Source: an uncultured Lachnospiraceae bacterium (GTDB lineage Bacteria; Bacillota; Clostridia; Lachnospirales; Lachnospiraceae). From it: a stretch of 34,667 nt of DNA. The DNA lies in assembly GCA_949155905.1 (NCBI GenBank), contig CASCWU010000033.1, forward strand, positions 1 through 34,667, given 5' to 3'. Positions 1 to 7,945 of this stretch are shown piece by piece; within the stretch, counting starts at the first letter, position 1; every line of letters begins with the position of its first letter. The translations under genes were made by a program, and so were the position numbers. The notes under the pieces are model-generated. The model saw only the letters and a program-made list of their open reading frames with translations. It searched no databases and was not told the DNA's origin.

Positions 1-27
1 TATAGCATATGGTTTTCTGTTTGTCAA
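1..27 (-). promoter_or_regulatory. Partial sigma-A promoter reading off the left edge
   Basis: On the minus strand, TTGACA (22-27) is followed after 17 bases by TATA at positions 4 to 1, where the window ends. This fits a housekeeping promoter for a gene lying to the left. Only four of the six -10 bases are visible. Confidence 0.5.
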
Positions 28-108
28 CAACTTTTTTCAAGTTTTTTTGATTTTCTTTTTCCAATCTTTTTTCACTTGATTTTGCTGTATGACAGCCTTA
101 AAACCAAA

Positions 109-196
109 CGGAGAAAGAGGGATTTGAACCCTCGCGCCGGTTGCCCGACCTACACCCTTAGCAGGGGCGCCTCTTCAGCCTCTTGAGTATTTCTCC
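109..196 (-). tRNA. tRNA-Ser, anticodon GCT
   Basis: On the minus strand a full class II tRNA cloverleaf can be drawn. The acceptor arm GGAGAAA pairs with TTTCTCC and is followed by discriminator G at 109. The anticodon stem CGCCC/GGGTG encloses the loop CTGCTAA, so the anticodon is GCT, read as serine (AGC/AGU codons). The long variable arm typical of tRNA-Ser follows, then a T arm with GGTTCAAATCC. The 3' CCA is not encoded. It has its own promoter about 75 bases upstream. Confidence 0.95.
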
Positions 197-270
197 AGAC
201 CTGAATTCCTACCAACGATATAAAATGGAAATCTAAAAATAAAGTTCTGTTTGCGTCGAGCGCATTTAAT

Positions 271-299
271 AGTATAGCAGAGGAGGCAGAGCTTGTCAA
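271..299 (-). promoter_or_regulatory. Promoter of tRNA-Ser
   Basis: Minus strand: TTGACA (294-299), a 17-base spacer and TATACT (271-276). This is one mismatch from a perfect sigma-A promoter. The predicted start lies some 65 bases before the tRNA, which leaves a short 5' leader for RNase P to remove. Confidence 0.85.
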
Positions 300-372
300 C
301 CCATTTTTTAAACTTTTTTTAATTATTTTTTTAGCCCTTGTAACAGCCTAGATAACTCTTAAACTGTCATTA

Positions 373-411
373 GCCGTCCCCATCAACTCTGTTATAGCTG
401 ACGGAGACGAC
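373..411 (-). terminator. Possible transcription terminator after the lipoprotein gene
   Basis: Just after the stop of the solute-binding protein gene, the transcript can form a 9-bp stem (403-411 with 373-381, two G-U pairs) with a loop of about 21 bases. No T-run follows directly, so it is a weak terminator candidate or only an RNA-stabilising hairpin. Confidence 0.3.
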
Positions 412-432
412 CATCCTCTAAATCATTCTTTG

Positions 433-2151
433 TTAACGGGCATTATAGCGATCCAGTGCCGCCTGCTGTATTTTTAAGCATTCTTCTATTTTATAAGTAC
501 GGATATCCTTTACAAACTGGTCGTACTCTTCCATAGGACGATTGCCTGTAATAAACTTCAACGCATTTTCTTTGACCAAGGTATCAATATCTACATAGGC
601 AGAGCCGTATACGGTAGACTCCTCTACGGTCATTGTCAGGTTTGTCGGCAGTACCAAATCATAGCGGCATGGCGCCCATGCGTCATATGCTCCCAAAGAA
701 GCCATTCCTTCATTCTGAACTAAAAATCTTCCCCAGTCGTATTTCCCAAAGCCAGAGGCTCCAATCGAATACATCGAATAATAGGCTCCGATACTTGGAA
801 ACTCCCCGTTTTTGATTGCTTCTGTCACAGCCGGCGACATTGAGTAACTCCCGTCGCTGTTTACGACATAGCTCTCTCCCTCGATTCCCAGGGAATTACA
901 CATCATCGCTTCATCACTATACATAAAGTCCATAAATCGGCAGGCCAATTCAATGTCCTTACAATTAGAAGTAATCGTAATCGTCTCTTTTGTCAGATCA
1001 CTCATCGCTCTTCCTAGCTGCGGGGTATCTCCTTCATTTAAAACAGGAGCCGGCGCTGCTGCTATCCAAAAATCCGGATCGTCCGTAAGGCCCTGCGTTA
1101 GATAGAAATCGGCTGAAGAAGCCCATACAATCGGTCCGGCACCCGCTCTTCCCGTACCTAACATCTCATTGGCACATCTCATATATGTATCACTGGTAAT
1201 AAAGTTCGGATCGATCAGTCCTTCCGCATACCAATCATGAAAGAGCTGCACCCACTGCTTATAGCCATCCTCTAACGGGCCGTACTTTACAATATTTCCG
1301 TCTCGGTAAAATTCTCCCAATACTCCGTATGCGGTAAGAAAGCTGTTGCAATAATCATAGCCGCGTTCAAAGCCAATCATCAAAGGAGCCTCACAATGAT
1401 AGGTATTCTTAAATGCCGTCAGAGCCTTATACCAATCATCAATCGTCTCTGGAATCTCCATATTCAGTTCATCCAGCCAGTCCTTGCGAATTCCGATACC
1501 GTCCCATGGATATTCCCCCATCAATTCTCCATGCAGCGTAGAAAGAATATAAATTCCTATCATTCGGTGATCGTCCATCATGACGTCTCTTTTCAATTGA
1601 TCGTTACTCTCAATAATGCTGGTATAGATTGGCATATACTTGTCGATATACTCTGTCATATCAATAATAACGCCATCCTTTAGTTCTGCTGAAAGACCGC
1701 CTACATAATACTCTTCTGACTTCCGCAGGATATCAGGATAATTTCCGGATGCAATCATCAGACCAAACTTTTCTCTGGCCTCAATATCCAGACAGGTCAT
1801 CCAGTTGACGTGAACGTTCGTCATCTCCTCGATTTTCTGAATTCCCTTCAACTCACTCGGATCTGTCAGATAGTCGTTATTCCATTCCGTCCAAATCGAC
1901 AGCTCCTTTTTTTCTGGAAGAGGCCATGTCCAGTCATCTGTCTCTGATGTATCCTGACCACCTGTGTCAGAACCCAGCGTTTTATCCCCCGCTGCCTCGT
2001 CATCCGTTTTGCTGGCATTTGTAGTATCTGTTTCGGAACCCTCCTTGTTCCCCTTCTGCTCCTCTCCCTGCTTTTTTCCACACGCTCCTAGCACGGAAAG
2101 GACAAGCAAGCCTACTAACATCAACGCCAATACTTTTTTTGCTTTTTTCAA
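433..2151 (-). CDS. Extracellular solute-binding lipoprotein (sugar ABC-transporter type)
   Basis: Predicted 572-residue substrate-binding lipoprotein of the bacterial solute-binding family 1 type. I set the start at a TTG (2149-2151), because an AAAGGAGG site sits 8 bases upstream and the signal peptide then begins at once: two Lys, a hydrophobic core, and a lipobox LGAC with Cys24 as the lipidated residue. A longer ATG reading frame to 2232 would place 27 unlikely residues before it. After the Cys comes a Gly/Glu/Thr/Asp-rich linker of about 60 residues, then the folded domain with many Trp and Tyr residues, as in sugar binders. The length and style resemble the LplA/YtcQ group, which works with two CUT1-like permeases, but none is encoded here. 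It is the last gene of the carbohydrate locus, 109 bases after the MFS gene. Family call is firm; substrate unknown. Confidence 0.85.
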   Translation of the reverse strand: MKKAKKVLALMLVGLLVLSVLGACGKKQGEEQKGNKEGSETDTTNASKTDDEAAGDKTLGSDTGGQDTSETDDWTWPLPEKKELSIWTEWNNDYLTDPSELKGIQKIEEMTNVHVNWMTCLDIEAREKFGLMIASGNYPDILRKSEEYYVGGLSAELKDGVIIDMTEYIDKYMPIYTSIIESNDQLKRDVMMDDHRMIGIYILSTLHGELMGEYPWDGIGIRKDWLDELNMEIPETIDDWYKALTAFKNTYHCEAPLMIGFERGYDYCNSFLTAYGVLGEFYRDGNIVKYGPLEDGYKQWVQLFHDWYAEGLIDPNFITSDTYMRCANEMLGTGRAGAGPIVWASSADFYLTQGLTDDPDFWIAAAPAPVLNEGDTPQLGRAMSDLTKETITITSNCKDIELACRFMDFMYSDEAMMCNSLGIEGESYVVNSDGSYSMSPAVTEAIKNGEFPSIGAYYSMYSIGASGFGKYDWGRFLVQNEGMASLGAYDAWAPCRYDLVLPTNLTMTVEESTVYGSAYVDIDTLVKENALKFITGNRPMEEYDQFVKDIRTYKIEECLKIQQAALDRYNAR

Positions 2152-2260
2152 TAAAAATCCCTCCTTTTTCAAGGAATGCGAAAGAATTTTCTCTTTTGTA
2201 TTCCTTATCTTTATACATTCAGTATAAAGCAAAGAGGGCTTTTATCCCATGTATTATCTA

Positions 2261-3460
2261 TCAATTCCGTTGTGATATCTTATTTTGTCTTTTGCTGCCA
2301 AGCTGCATTGCAATATAACACAAAACAGCCGATGCCGATACGGATATTCCGACTCCCTGATAAGCTGCCTGCAAGCCGACGGCATCGATAAGCCTCCCTC
2401 CGAGCAAATTTCCCAGGATACAGGCAAAACCGCTTTGTACCATATAGAGAATACTTTGCGCCTGGGAGGACATCCCTTCCTTGGCATGTTTGGCAATATA
2501 TGTCGCACTCCCATAATACACCACCATATACGTCAATCCCTGCATGGTCTGAGCCGCTATAAAAAAGGACAAATTTCCTCCCGATACTATCAGCGCCCGT
2601 ATTCCCATCAAAAACGTTGCCCCAGCGATTAAAAGCAGAGAGTCAAACCGGCGGCTTAGCCTCCGTACTATCAGCAAAACCGGAATTTCGCTGGCGGCCG
2701 AAATAAAATTCAGCATTCCCATCTGAAACTGGCCATAGCCGATGCTTGCTGCATACACTCCCAGATAAGACCCCGTGACACTGGCTCCTATTTGAAATAA
2801 AAAGGCAAACAGCAAAACATATCCCACTCTCTGATCCGAAAAAAACTGCCGGATCTGAAACATTTGCCTAAATCCCTTTCCCGTCCGTTTCAAATTCCGT
2901 ACCACCGGCTGATGATTTTCAGACGCCGGAAGCAAAAGAATCAGCAAAAACAATACCAGATATCCCAGCCCGGCCAATAAAAACTGATGATGCGGATGCT
3001 GCCGCAAATAAATTCCAATCAAAAATACTACAACGGCATAGCCAACCGTCCCACCCATTCGAATATAGGCAAAATTATAGCCCTCCTTATCCGCATTCCG
3101 AATGACAATTGCATCCAACATTGGAGAAACAGAGGTAGAAAAAACGGCCAGCAACAAATTGGAAAACAAATAAGTGCTAAAACTATGTCCCAGATAAAAG
3201 CTTTGTAAGGACAGGATCAACCCAAATAAAATCACTGCCGCATACGTTTTTGCCCGTCCAGTAGCATCGCTTCTTCTGGCCCATAACGGCTGGATAAAAA
3301 CCGATGCTATCGGCGCTATCGTCAGCAAAATTCCTACCTGAGAGGATGTAAGCCCCTCCTGGGCATAATACATGCTCAGAAAGGGGCTGTACATAGCCAC
3401 TGCAATATACAAAAAGGAATTGATCAGCAACAGATGGCGAAACGAACATGTTTTCTTCAT
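2261..3460 (-). CDS. MFS transporter, probable sugar or oligosaccharide importer
   Basis: A 399-residue integral membrane protein with about 12 hydrophobic segments. A loop after the second segment carries a motif-A-like stretch (WARRSDATGRAK) typical of the major facilitator superfamily. The general pattern (short N-terminus, YSPFLSMYYAQEGLT, even spread of helices) is closest to the MFS_1-like/LacY-like group that carries sugars or nucleosides with protons. Its ATG overlaps the stop of the upstream aldolase gene by one base (TAATG), so the two are translationally coupled. This ties transport to the catabolic enzymes. The substrate cannot be read from the sequence; efflux of a pathway product is an alternative. 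Confidence 0.8.
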   Translation of the reverse strand: MKKTCSFRHLLLINSFLYIAVAMYSPFLSMYYAQEGLTSSQVGILLTIAPIASVFIQPLWARRSDATGRAKTYAAVILFGLILSLQSFYLGHSFSTYLFSNLLLAVFSTSVSPMLDAIVIRNADKEGYNFAYIRMGGTVGYAVVVFLIGIYLRQHPHHQFLLAGLGYLVLFLLILLLPASENHQPVVRNLKRTGKGFRQMFQIRQFFSDQRVGYVLLFAFLFQIGASVTGSYLGVYAASIGYGQFQMGMLNFISAASEIPVLLIVRRLSRRFDSLLLIAGATFLMGIRALIVSGGNLSFFIAAQTMQGLTYMVVYYGSATYIAKHAKEGMSSQAQSILYMVQSGFACILGNLLGGRLIDAVGLQAAYQGVGISVSASAVLCYIAMQLGSKRQNKISQRN

Positions 3461-4314
3461 TACAGAGAAAACTTATTTGGGTTTAAAAGACGGATTTTCT
3501 GTCTTACAAATTCAATCATATCCTCCTGGATATCAAACAGCAATGCCGTTCCGTTCCCGTCAAAGGTTTGATCCTGAATTCGCTTTTCTAAGCTGTGGTA
3601 CATACAGCGGAAATATTCCGTCGCTACGTTAAATTTGCTCATTCCCAGATTGACTGCTTCCTTTAGCTGTTCCTCTGGAATATCCGAGCTTCCGTGCATA
3701 ACCAAGGGAATCGTCACTCTGGAGCGGATTTCTTTGATCCGATCAAAATCCAGATTCGGCACCTTGATATATGGCCCATGGGCGTTGCCTACTGCAATCG
3801 CAAGAGAATCGCAGCCCGTTTCCTGCACAAACGTCACAGCCTGCTCCACATTGGTATAATAATCGGAATTCACAATATCATCTAAATTCCCTCCGCTGCC
3901 GACATGTCCTAGCTCGGCCTCCACATCAATATCAAAAACCCGCGCTACATTTACAACCTCTCTTGTCAGCCGTATATTTTCTTCAAACGGCAAGCTTGAT
4001 CCGTCTACCATAATAGACGGAAAACCGTCCCGGATACCGCCTACTGCAATATCGTATCCAGCAGAGTGATCCAGATGCACGCCTACCGGTACGCTTGCCC
4101 GATCCGCCATATCACAGGCGGCAAAGGCCAGATGCTTTAAAGACATATAGTTATGAAATCCCGGATAAAACTGAACGATCACCGGAACCTGTTCCCGTTC
4201 TGCTGCCTGAATGATGTATCTTGCCGTTTCCACATTGACCGTATTGACCGCCGCTACGCCATAATGATGTTCGGTAGCGTGCTGCAAAATATCCTTTACC
4301 TTTACTCTTGACAT
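3460..4314 (-). CDS. Class II (zinc-dependent) ketose-bisphosphate aldolase family protein
   Basis: A 284-residue protein of the fructose/tagatose-bisphosphate class II aldolase family, which reversibly cleaves ketose phosphates to dihydroxyacetone phosphate and an aldehyde. Seen directly: HLDHS at 80-84 (Asp82 as the catalytic acid/base, His83 as a zinc ligand), AELGHVG at 133-139 with Glu134, VGNAHG with His179, and VMHGSSD with His207, the remaining zinc ligands. KFNVAT near 227-232 matches the phosphate-binding segment. The length is normal for the family. A GGAGGGG site precedes the ATG. It lies between the reductase gene (54-base gap) and the MFS gene (one-base overlap). In this context it probably splits the phosphorylated ketose made by the neighbouring kinase. 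Glycolytic FbaA is possible but less likely given the locus. Confidence 0.85.
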   Translation of the reverse strand: MSRVKVKDILQHATEHHYGVAAVNTVNVETARYIIQAAEREQVPVIVQFYPGFHNYMSLKHLAFAACDMADRASVPVGVHLDHSAGYDIAVGGIRDGFPSIMVDGSSLPFEENIRLTREVVNVARVFDIDVEAELGHVGSGGNLDDIVNSDYYTNVEQAVTFVQETGCDSLAIAVGNAHGPYIKVPNLDFDRIKEIRSRVTIPLVMHGSSDIPEEQLKEAVNLGMSKFNVATEYFRCMYHSLEKRIQDQTFDGNGTALLFDIQEDMIEFVRQKIRLLNPNKFSL

Positions 4315-4368
4315 AATCTTACCCCTCCATAATCTGTTTTTAAATGTTTATCCGCCCGAATGGCTTTC

Positions 4369-5316
4369 TTATAAGCCCAGCTTGATGATTTTACTGCTGA
4401 TCGCGCAAAGCTCCTCGGCTTCGAGCATCCACTCAAAGGACGCACAGTTTTCTTCTACATGCTTCCGGCTTCGTACTCCTACCAAAGCCGTCGTGACAAA
4501 TTCCTGCTGCGTACTCCAGTTTAAGGCCACCTCGGAAAGCGTGGCCTGATGCTTCTCTGCAATCCCATCCATCACCTTTAACAGCTCCATGATTTTAGAA
4601 AATTTCGGTTCCCGGAAGGTATCATAAAAGGTCATTCGTATATCTCCGGCATCGTAATTCGGGATAGTACGCATTTTCCCGGAAAGGATTCCCCCTCCCA
4701 TCGAACCGTAGGTCATAGAACTGATGCCACATCCGATGCCCCATTTCATCAACTCTTCAAAACGGCGGTCTACCATAGAATAAGGCGGCTGCTGGACGTC
4801 GATTGGCAGGATTTTTTCCGCCTCCTCTATCTGCTCTTTAGAAAAATTTGATACTCCGACATAACGAATATAGCCCTTCCGCTTCAGCTCTGCCAAGGCT
4901 GCCATTGTCTCCGAAATCGGCGTCTGCTCATCTGGCCAGTGAACGAAATAAAAATCAATGTAATCGGTTCCCAAATTCATCAGAGAGCTTTCTATCTCAC
5001 GCATCACATTTTTGTAGCTGCCGTCTCTTCGATAGCCTCTGGTATGGATATCCGGCGCCAGACCTACTTTTGTTGAAATCAGTACCTTCTCCCTCGGTAT
5101 CTCCTCTAAAAGCGCTCCTACAAATTTTTCGGCAGTCCCGTTTCCATAACAGGGAGCTGTATCGATCAGATTTACCCCTCGATCTAACATCTCTCGAATC
5201 GCCAGAAACGCTTCCTTTCTGTCATACTCTCCATAATTTTCTGCTCCGATAGCCCATGTCCCGACTGCTAACTCAGACACCTCTACCCCTGCTCTGGCGT
5301 ATTTTTTATAGCGCAT
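4369..5316 (-). CDS. Aldo/keto reductase
   Basis: A 315-residue NAD(P)H-dependent oxidoreductase of the aldo/keto reductase superfamily, a TIM barrel. The catalytic tetrad is visible: Asp52 and Tyr57 in LIDTAPCYGNG, Lys83 in STKVGL and His126 in FVHWPD. The C-terminal part has the expected cofactor-binding stretch with VGVRSRKHVEEN. I chose the ATG at 5314-5316, since AGGAGG lies 7 bases upstream and the fold begins at once; an upstream in-frame start would add nine residues. It sits between the isomerase (84-base gap) and the aldolase (54-base gap). A plausible job is reduction of the aldehyde released by the aldolase, as lactaldehyde is reduced in deoxy-sugar breakdown. That is inference; sugar dehydrogenase activity is also possible. 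Confidence 0.87.
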   Translation of the reverse strand: MRYKKYARAGVEVSELAVGTWAIGAENYGEYDRKEAFLAIREMLDRGVNLIDTAPCYGNGTAEKFVGALLEEIPREKVLISTKVGLAPDIHTRGYRRDGSYKNVMREIESSLMNLGTDYIDFYFVHWPDEQTPISETMAALAELKRKGYIRYVGVSNFSKEQIEEAEKILPIDVQQPPYSMVDRRFEELMKWGIGCGISSMTYGSMGGGILSGKMRTIPNYDAGDIRMTFYDTFREPKFSKIMELLKVMDGIAEKHQATLSEVALNWSTQQEFVTTALVGVRSRKHVEENCASFEWMLEAEELCAISSKIIKLGL

Positions 5317-5400
5317 AGCTTCTCCTCCTCTGCTATTTTCCAATGGATTTTTATGATTTCCACGTACTCTGCTTCCTCCAGACGCTTTGCTGGCACACCA

Positions 5401-6789
5401 TTACAGGCTGTAGATTCCCTGCTTGTGCGCATTGTCAAAATGGATGCCCAAATATCTGGCAACCTCCCGCAGCACCGGCAGATAGCTTCCGTAAACGCAG
5501 CCCAAATGATGGATATATGGCCCGAACATCAGCTTTTCTTCCCAGCGCTTCCAGTTGTCTACCTCCATCCATACATAGGTTCCGTTGGTTTCCGGCCCTT
5601 CTATGGTATCCCCTTCTCCGGCGAATAAATAATATTCTCCGTCCAGATCGTCAAAACGGCAGACAGTCAGATGACCTTCCTTTAATTCAAACCGCTCCTG
5701 CCCATTGACAAGCCGTGCCTGACTGCTGTCTTTTTTAAGTGAATATGGGAACGGCCCGCAATGCCACAATAGCTCTGCATTATCGTTGTTTGGATGCCTG
5801 ATCGTCAGGTCTGCTAAAAAGCCTACCTCCTCGTACATCGCACAGGCTCTTAAAATCGCCAGAGTAATCGCACCATTGACATCTGTCTCACAGGCCATCG
5901 GAATTCCTAAATCTGCCATTTCCCCTAACATCAGGCATGGACAGACCCCAATCAACGCATTAAAAGCAGACCAGCATTCAAAGGCTCCTACCGTACACTG
6001 ATTCTTTTCCATCAGTTCCTCTACCGCCAGACGGACTGCTGCCAGCTTTTGCAGCTCCTGCTCGCTGACCTCTTCTGTAGAAAAACGTGCCTGAATGTCC
6101 TGTAAATATGCCTGCAGCCTTGTTCCGTTTTCCTCTAACAGAGCTTCCATTTTAGCGGCTACCTGACTAGGAGCAATCGGGATCGTCGTAATGCTAAAGC
6201 GTTTGATCAGAGCGGCTTCATTGGTCATAACACTCATAAAAGTGACAGGGCGTTCCCCGATTTTGGCTATCCGCAGACCCTTCAGGGATTTGAGTACCAT
6301 TGCTACCCGCAGGAACCGCTCAAAGCCCTGACGGAACTCCCCGCTTTCTGTCTCGCAGTTATAAATATAGCTAAAGGCTACTCCGTGCCGTTTTAATACC
6401 TTCGTCGCCGCAAACATACCGCACTGAGTATCGCGTCCTCTGGACTGATCGGTATTCGGCCTCTCGTCGCGGGCTCCCCATACCAATACCGGCACAGATA
6501 AGGCAGCCGCTACCTTTGCTACGACCTGTTCCTCTCCAAAATCACAGAATGGCAGAAACAGAGCATCTATTTGTTCTGTTCTCATTCGATCTATAACGGC
6601 ATCGGTTTTATCCATTTCATATAAAATACCGTTTTCACATAAATCGTCAATGGCTACTACCCTTACCAACTCCGGCTTCACGGAACGGACGACCTTCATA
6701 AAGCGCTCCTTCTGCCGGTCTGCCTCCTCCATGCTCAAAAAGCTTCGTTTGTTTGGAACTACACCTAATACCAGTTGTTCTTTATACAT
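5401..6789 (-). CDS. L-fucose/L-arabinose isomerase-like sugar isomerase
   Basis: A 462-residue protein of the FucI/AraA-like isomerase superfamily, which uses a divalent metal to interconvert aldoses and ketoses. The N-terminal half has the Rossmann-like domains of the family. The segment ACETDVNGA (299-307) matches the conserved metal/active-site segment of fucose isomerases. Glu271, Asp303 and one of His427/His428 (in YIHHLG) are candidate metal or catalytic residues by analogy with E. coli FucI; exact assignment needs a structure-based alignment. It is shorter than E. coli FucI (about 590 residues), so it is a divergent subfamily. Its ATG overlaps the stop of the kinase gene by 8 bases, so isomerase and kinase are probably made together. 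Substrate unknown. Confidence 0.78.
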   Translation of the reverse strand: MYKEQLVLGVVPNKRSFLSMEEADRQKERFMKVVRSVKPELVRVVAIDDLCENGILYEMDKTDAVIDRMRTEQIDALFLPFCDFGEEQVVAKVAAALSVPVLVWGARDERPNTDQSRGRDTQCGMFAATKVLKRHGVAFSYIYNCETESGEFRQGFERFLRVAMVLKSLKGLRIAKIGERPVTFMSVMTNEAALIKRFSITTIPIAPSQVAAKMEALLEENGTRLQAYLQDIQARFSTEEVSEQELQKLAAVRLAVEELMEKNQCTVGAFECWSAFNALIGVCPCLMLGEMADLGIPMACETDVNGAITLAILRACAMYEEVGFLADLTIRHPNNDNAELLWHCGPFPYSLKKDSSQARLVNGQERFELKEGHLTVCRFDDLDGEYYLFAGEGDTIEGPETNGTYVWMEVDNWKRWEEKLMFGPYIHHLGCVYGSYLPVLREVARYLGIHFDNAHKQGIYSL

Positions 6790-7744
6790 AATCTAACCCC
6801 TTTCTATACAATTCTACTCGCTTATCAATTTCCGTGTAATCCACTACTCCGGTATCCAGATACTGACGTACTACCGGCAGGCTTGGGATTCCGGCTCTTC
6901 CTCCGATTCGGGTACATTTAATCGCAGAAACGGCACTGGCCAATCGAGCTGTCTCCTGGACGGAATACCGCAAAACCAGACCTGCTGCAAAGGCTCCGTG
7001 AAATACATCCCCCGCTCCGACCGTATCCTGCACCTCTACCTCAAATGCCGGAAGCTCAAAATAGCCTTCCTCACTCAGTCCGCAGCAGCCTCTTTCCCCA
7101 AACGTAAACACAACCACCGACGGGCCTTCCTTCCTCATTTTCCTGCAATTCTCTTCTCTGCTGTCGCTCTCTCCAAACACCCTTTGATAGACAAATTCCG
7201 AGCCTATCAAAATATCTATGTTCGGCAGAAAATCCATCAGCTCCTCCGAATAAGAATCGGCATCGATCAAGATCTGCGCCCCTGCCTGACGTGCGATGTT
7301 GGCAGCAAACGCCGTAGTTTCATTCACAGCAGATAAGTAAAAATAGTCCGTATGCTGCAAATATTCCTGGTTTACCTCCTCCGGCTGTAACTGCTCCGAT
7401 GTCCCTGGGGAAAATACCAGGCTTCTTCCCATCGTTTCCTTGTCACTGATCACCACATCCAAACCAGTCGTTTTTCCGGTGCGCTGATAAAGATAGGACG
7501 TGTCAATGTTATGATTTTTAAAATCCCAGACACAATAGTCCCCATATTTATCCGCCCCTACATTCCCCATAATGGCGCACCTCATCCCCAGACGGGCGGC
7601 TGCTACCATACCAGACGCGACCTTCCCTCCTCCCTGCCAGCTTAGCTGCTGGATTTGTTCTCCTCCGTTCGGCACTGGAAACCGGTTTACATTTACGGCG
7701 AGATCCACGCAGGGACTGTCAATTCCTACGATGTCAAATCTCAT
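6782..7744 (-). CDS. PfkB-family carbohydrate kinase
   Basis: A 320-residue kinase of the ribokinase/PfkB family, which transfers phosphate from ATP to a sugar or related alcohol. Both family signatures are present: the Gly-rich substrate-side motif (GGGKVASGMVAAARLG, 38-53) and the C-terminal anion-hole motif (DTVGAGDVFHGAFAAGL, 240-256) with Asp246 as catalytic base. An excellent Shine-Dalgarno (AAGGAGGTGA) precedes the ATG. It is the first gene of a tight group, followed by the isomerase with an 8-base overlap. In context it should phosphorylate the ketose made by that isomerase. Ribokinase, fructokinase or tagatose-6-phosphate kinase-like activities are all possible within the family. Confidence 0.9.
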   Translation of the reverse strand: MRFDIVGIDSPCVDLAVNVNRFPVPNGGEQIQQLSWQGGGKVASGMVAAARLGMRCAIMGNVGADKYGDYCVWDFKNHNIDTSYLYQRTGKTTGLDVVISDKETMGRSLVFSPGTSEQLQPEEVNQEYLQHTDYFYLSAVNETTAFAANIARQAGAQILIDADSYSEELMDFLPNIDILIGSEFVYQRVFGESDSREENCRKMRKEGPSVVVFTFGERGCCGLSEEGYFELPAFEVEVQDTVGAGDVFHGAFAAGLVLRYSVQETARLASAVSAIKCTRIGGRAGIPSLPVVRQYLDTGVVDYTEIDKRVELYRKGLDYV

Positions 7745-7782
7745 CCCGTCACCTCCTTCTCCTAGGTTGTCCTTGCCCCTTC

Positions 7783-7810
7783 AGTATAACAAACTTTCCC
7801 TTTTCAACAA
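7783..7810 (-). promoter_or_regulatory. Possible promoter of the kinase-isomerase group
   Basis: Minus strand: a good -10 (TATACT, 7783-7788) with a weak -35 (TTGTTG, 7805-7810) and a 16-base spacer. It lies downstream of a hairpin that may stop transcription from the upstream gene, so a separate promoter here would make sense. The -35 is poor; an activator may help. Confidence 0.4.
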
Positions 7811-7858
7811 TGTAGTATCTTGTTCTGGATTTGTAGAATATTGTCCCGCTATCAAAAT

Positions 7859-7887
7859 GGCCGGAAAACCATTGCTGGCTTCCGGCC
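7859..7887 (-). terminator. Hairpin after the hydrolase-like gene
   Basis: Perfect 8-bp stem GGCCGGAA/TTCCGGCC (7859-7866, 7880-7887) with a 13-base loop, followed on the minus strand by ATTTTG. It lies about 60 bases past the stop of the hydrolase-like gene. It could be a full or partial terminator that sets the ratio of this gene to the kinase group. Confidence 0.5.
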
Positions 7888-7945
7888 TGTTCTTTATTTC
7901 ATCCTATTCTTTCTGATTTATTTTCTCCGAGGTTCCTTTTCTGGC

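Noticed and set aside
3460-4314. Glycolytic fructose-bisphosphate aldolase as a housekeeping gene
   Set aside because: The family fits, but the overlap with the MFS gene and position among sugar genes favour a pathway-specific aldolase; not excluded.
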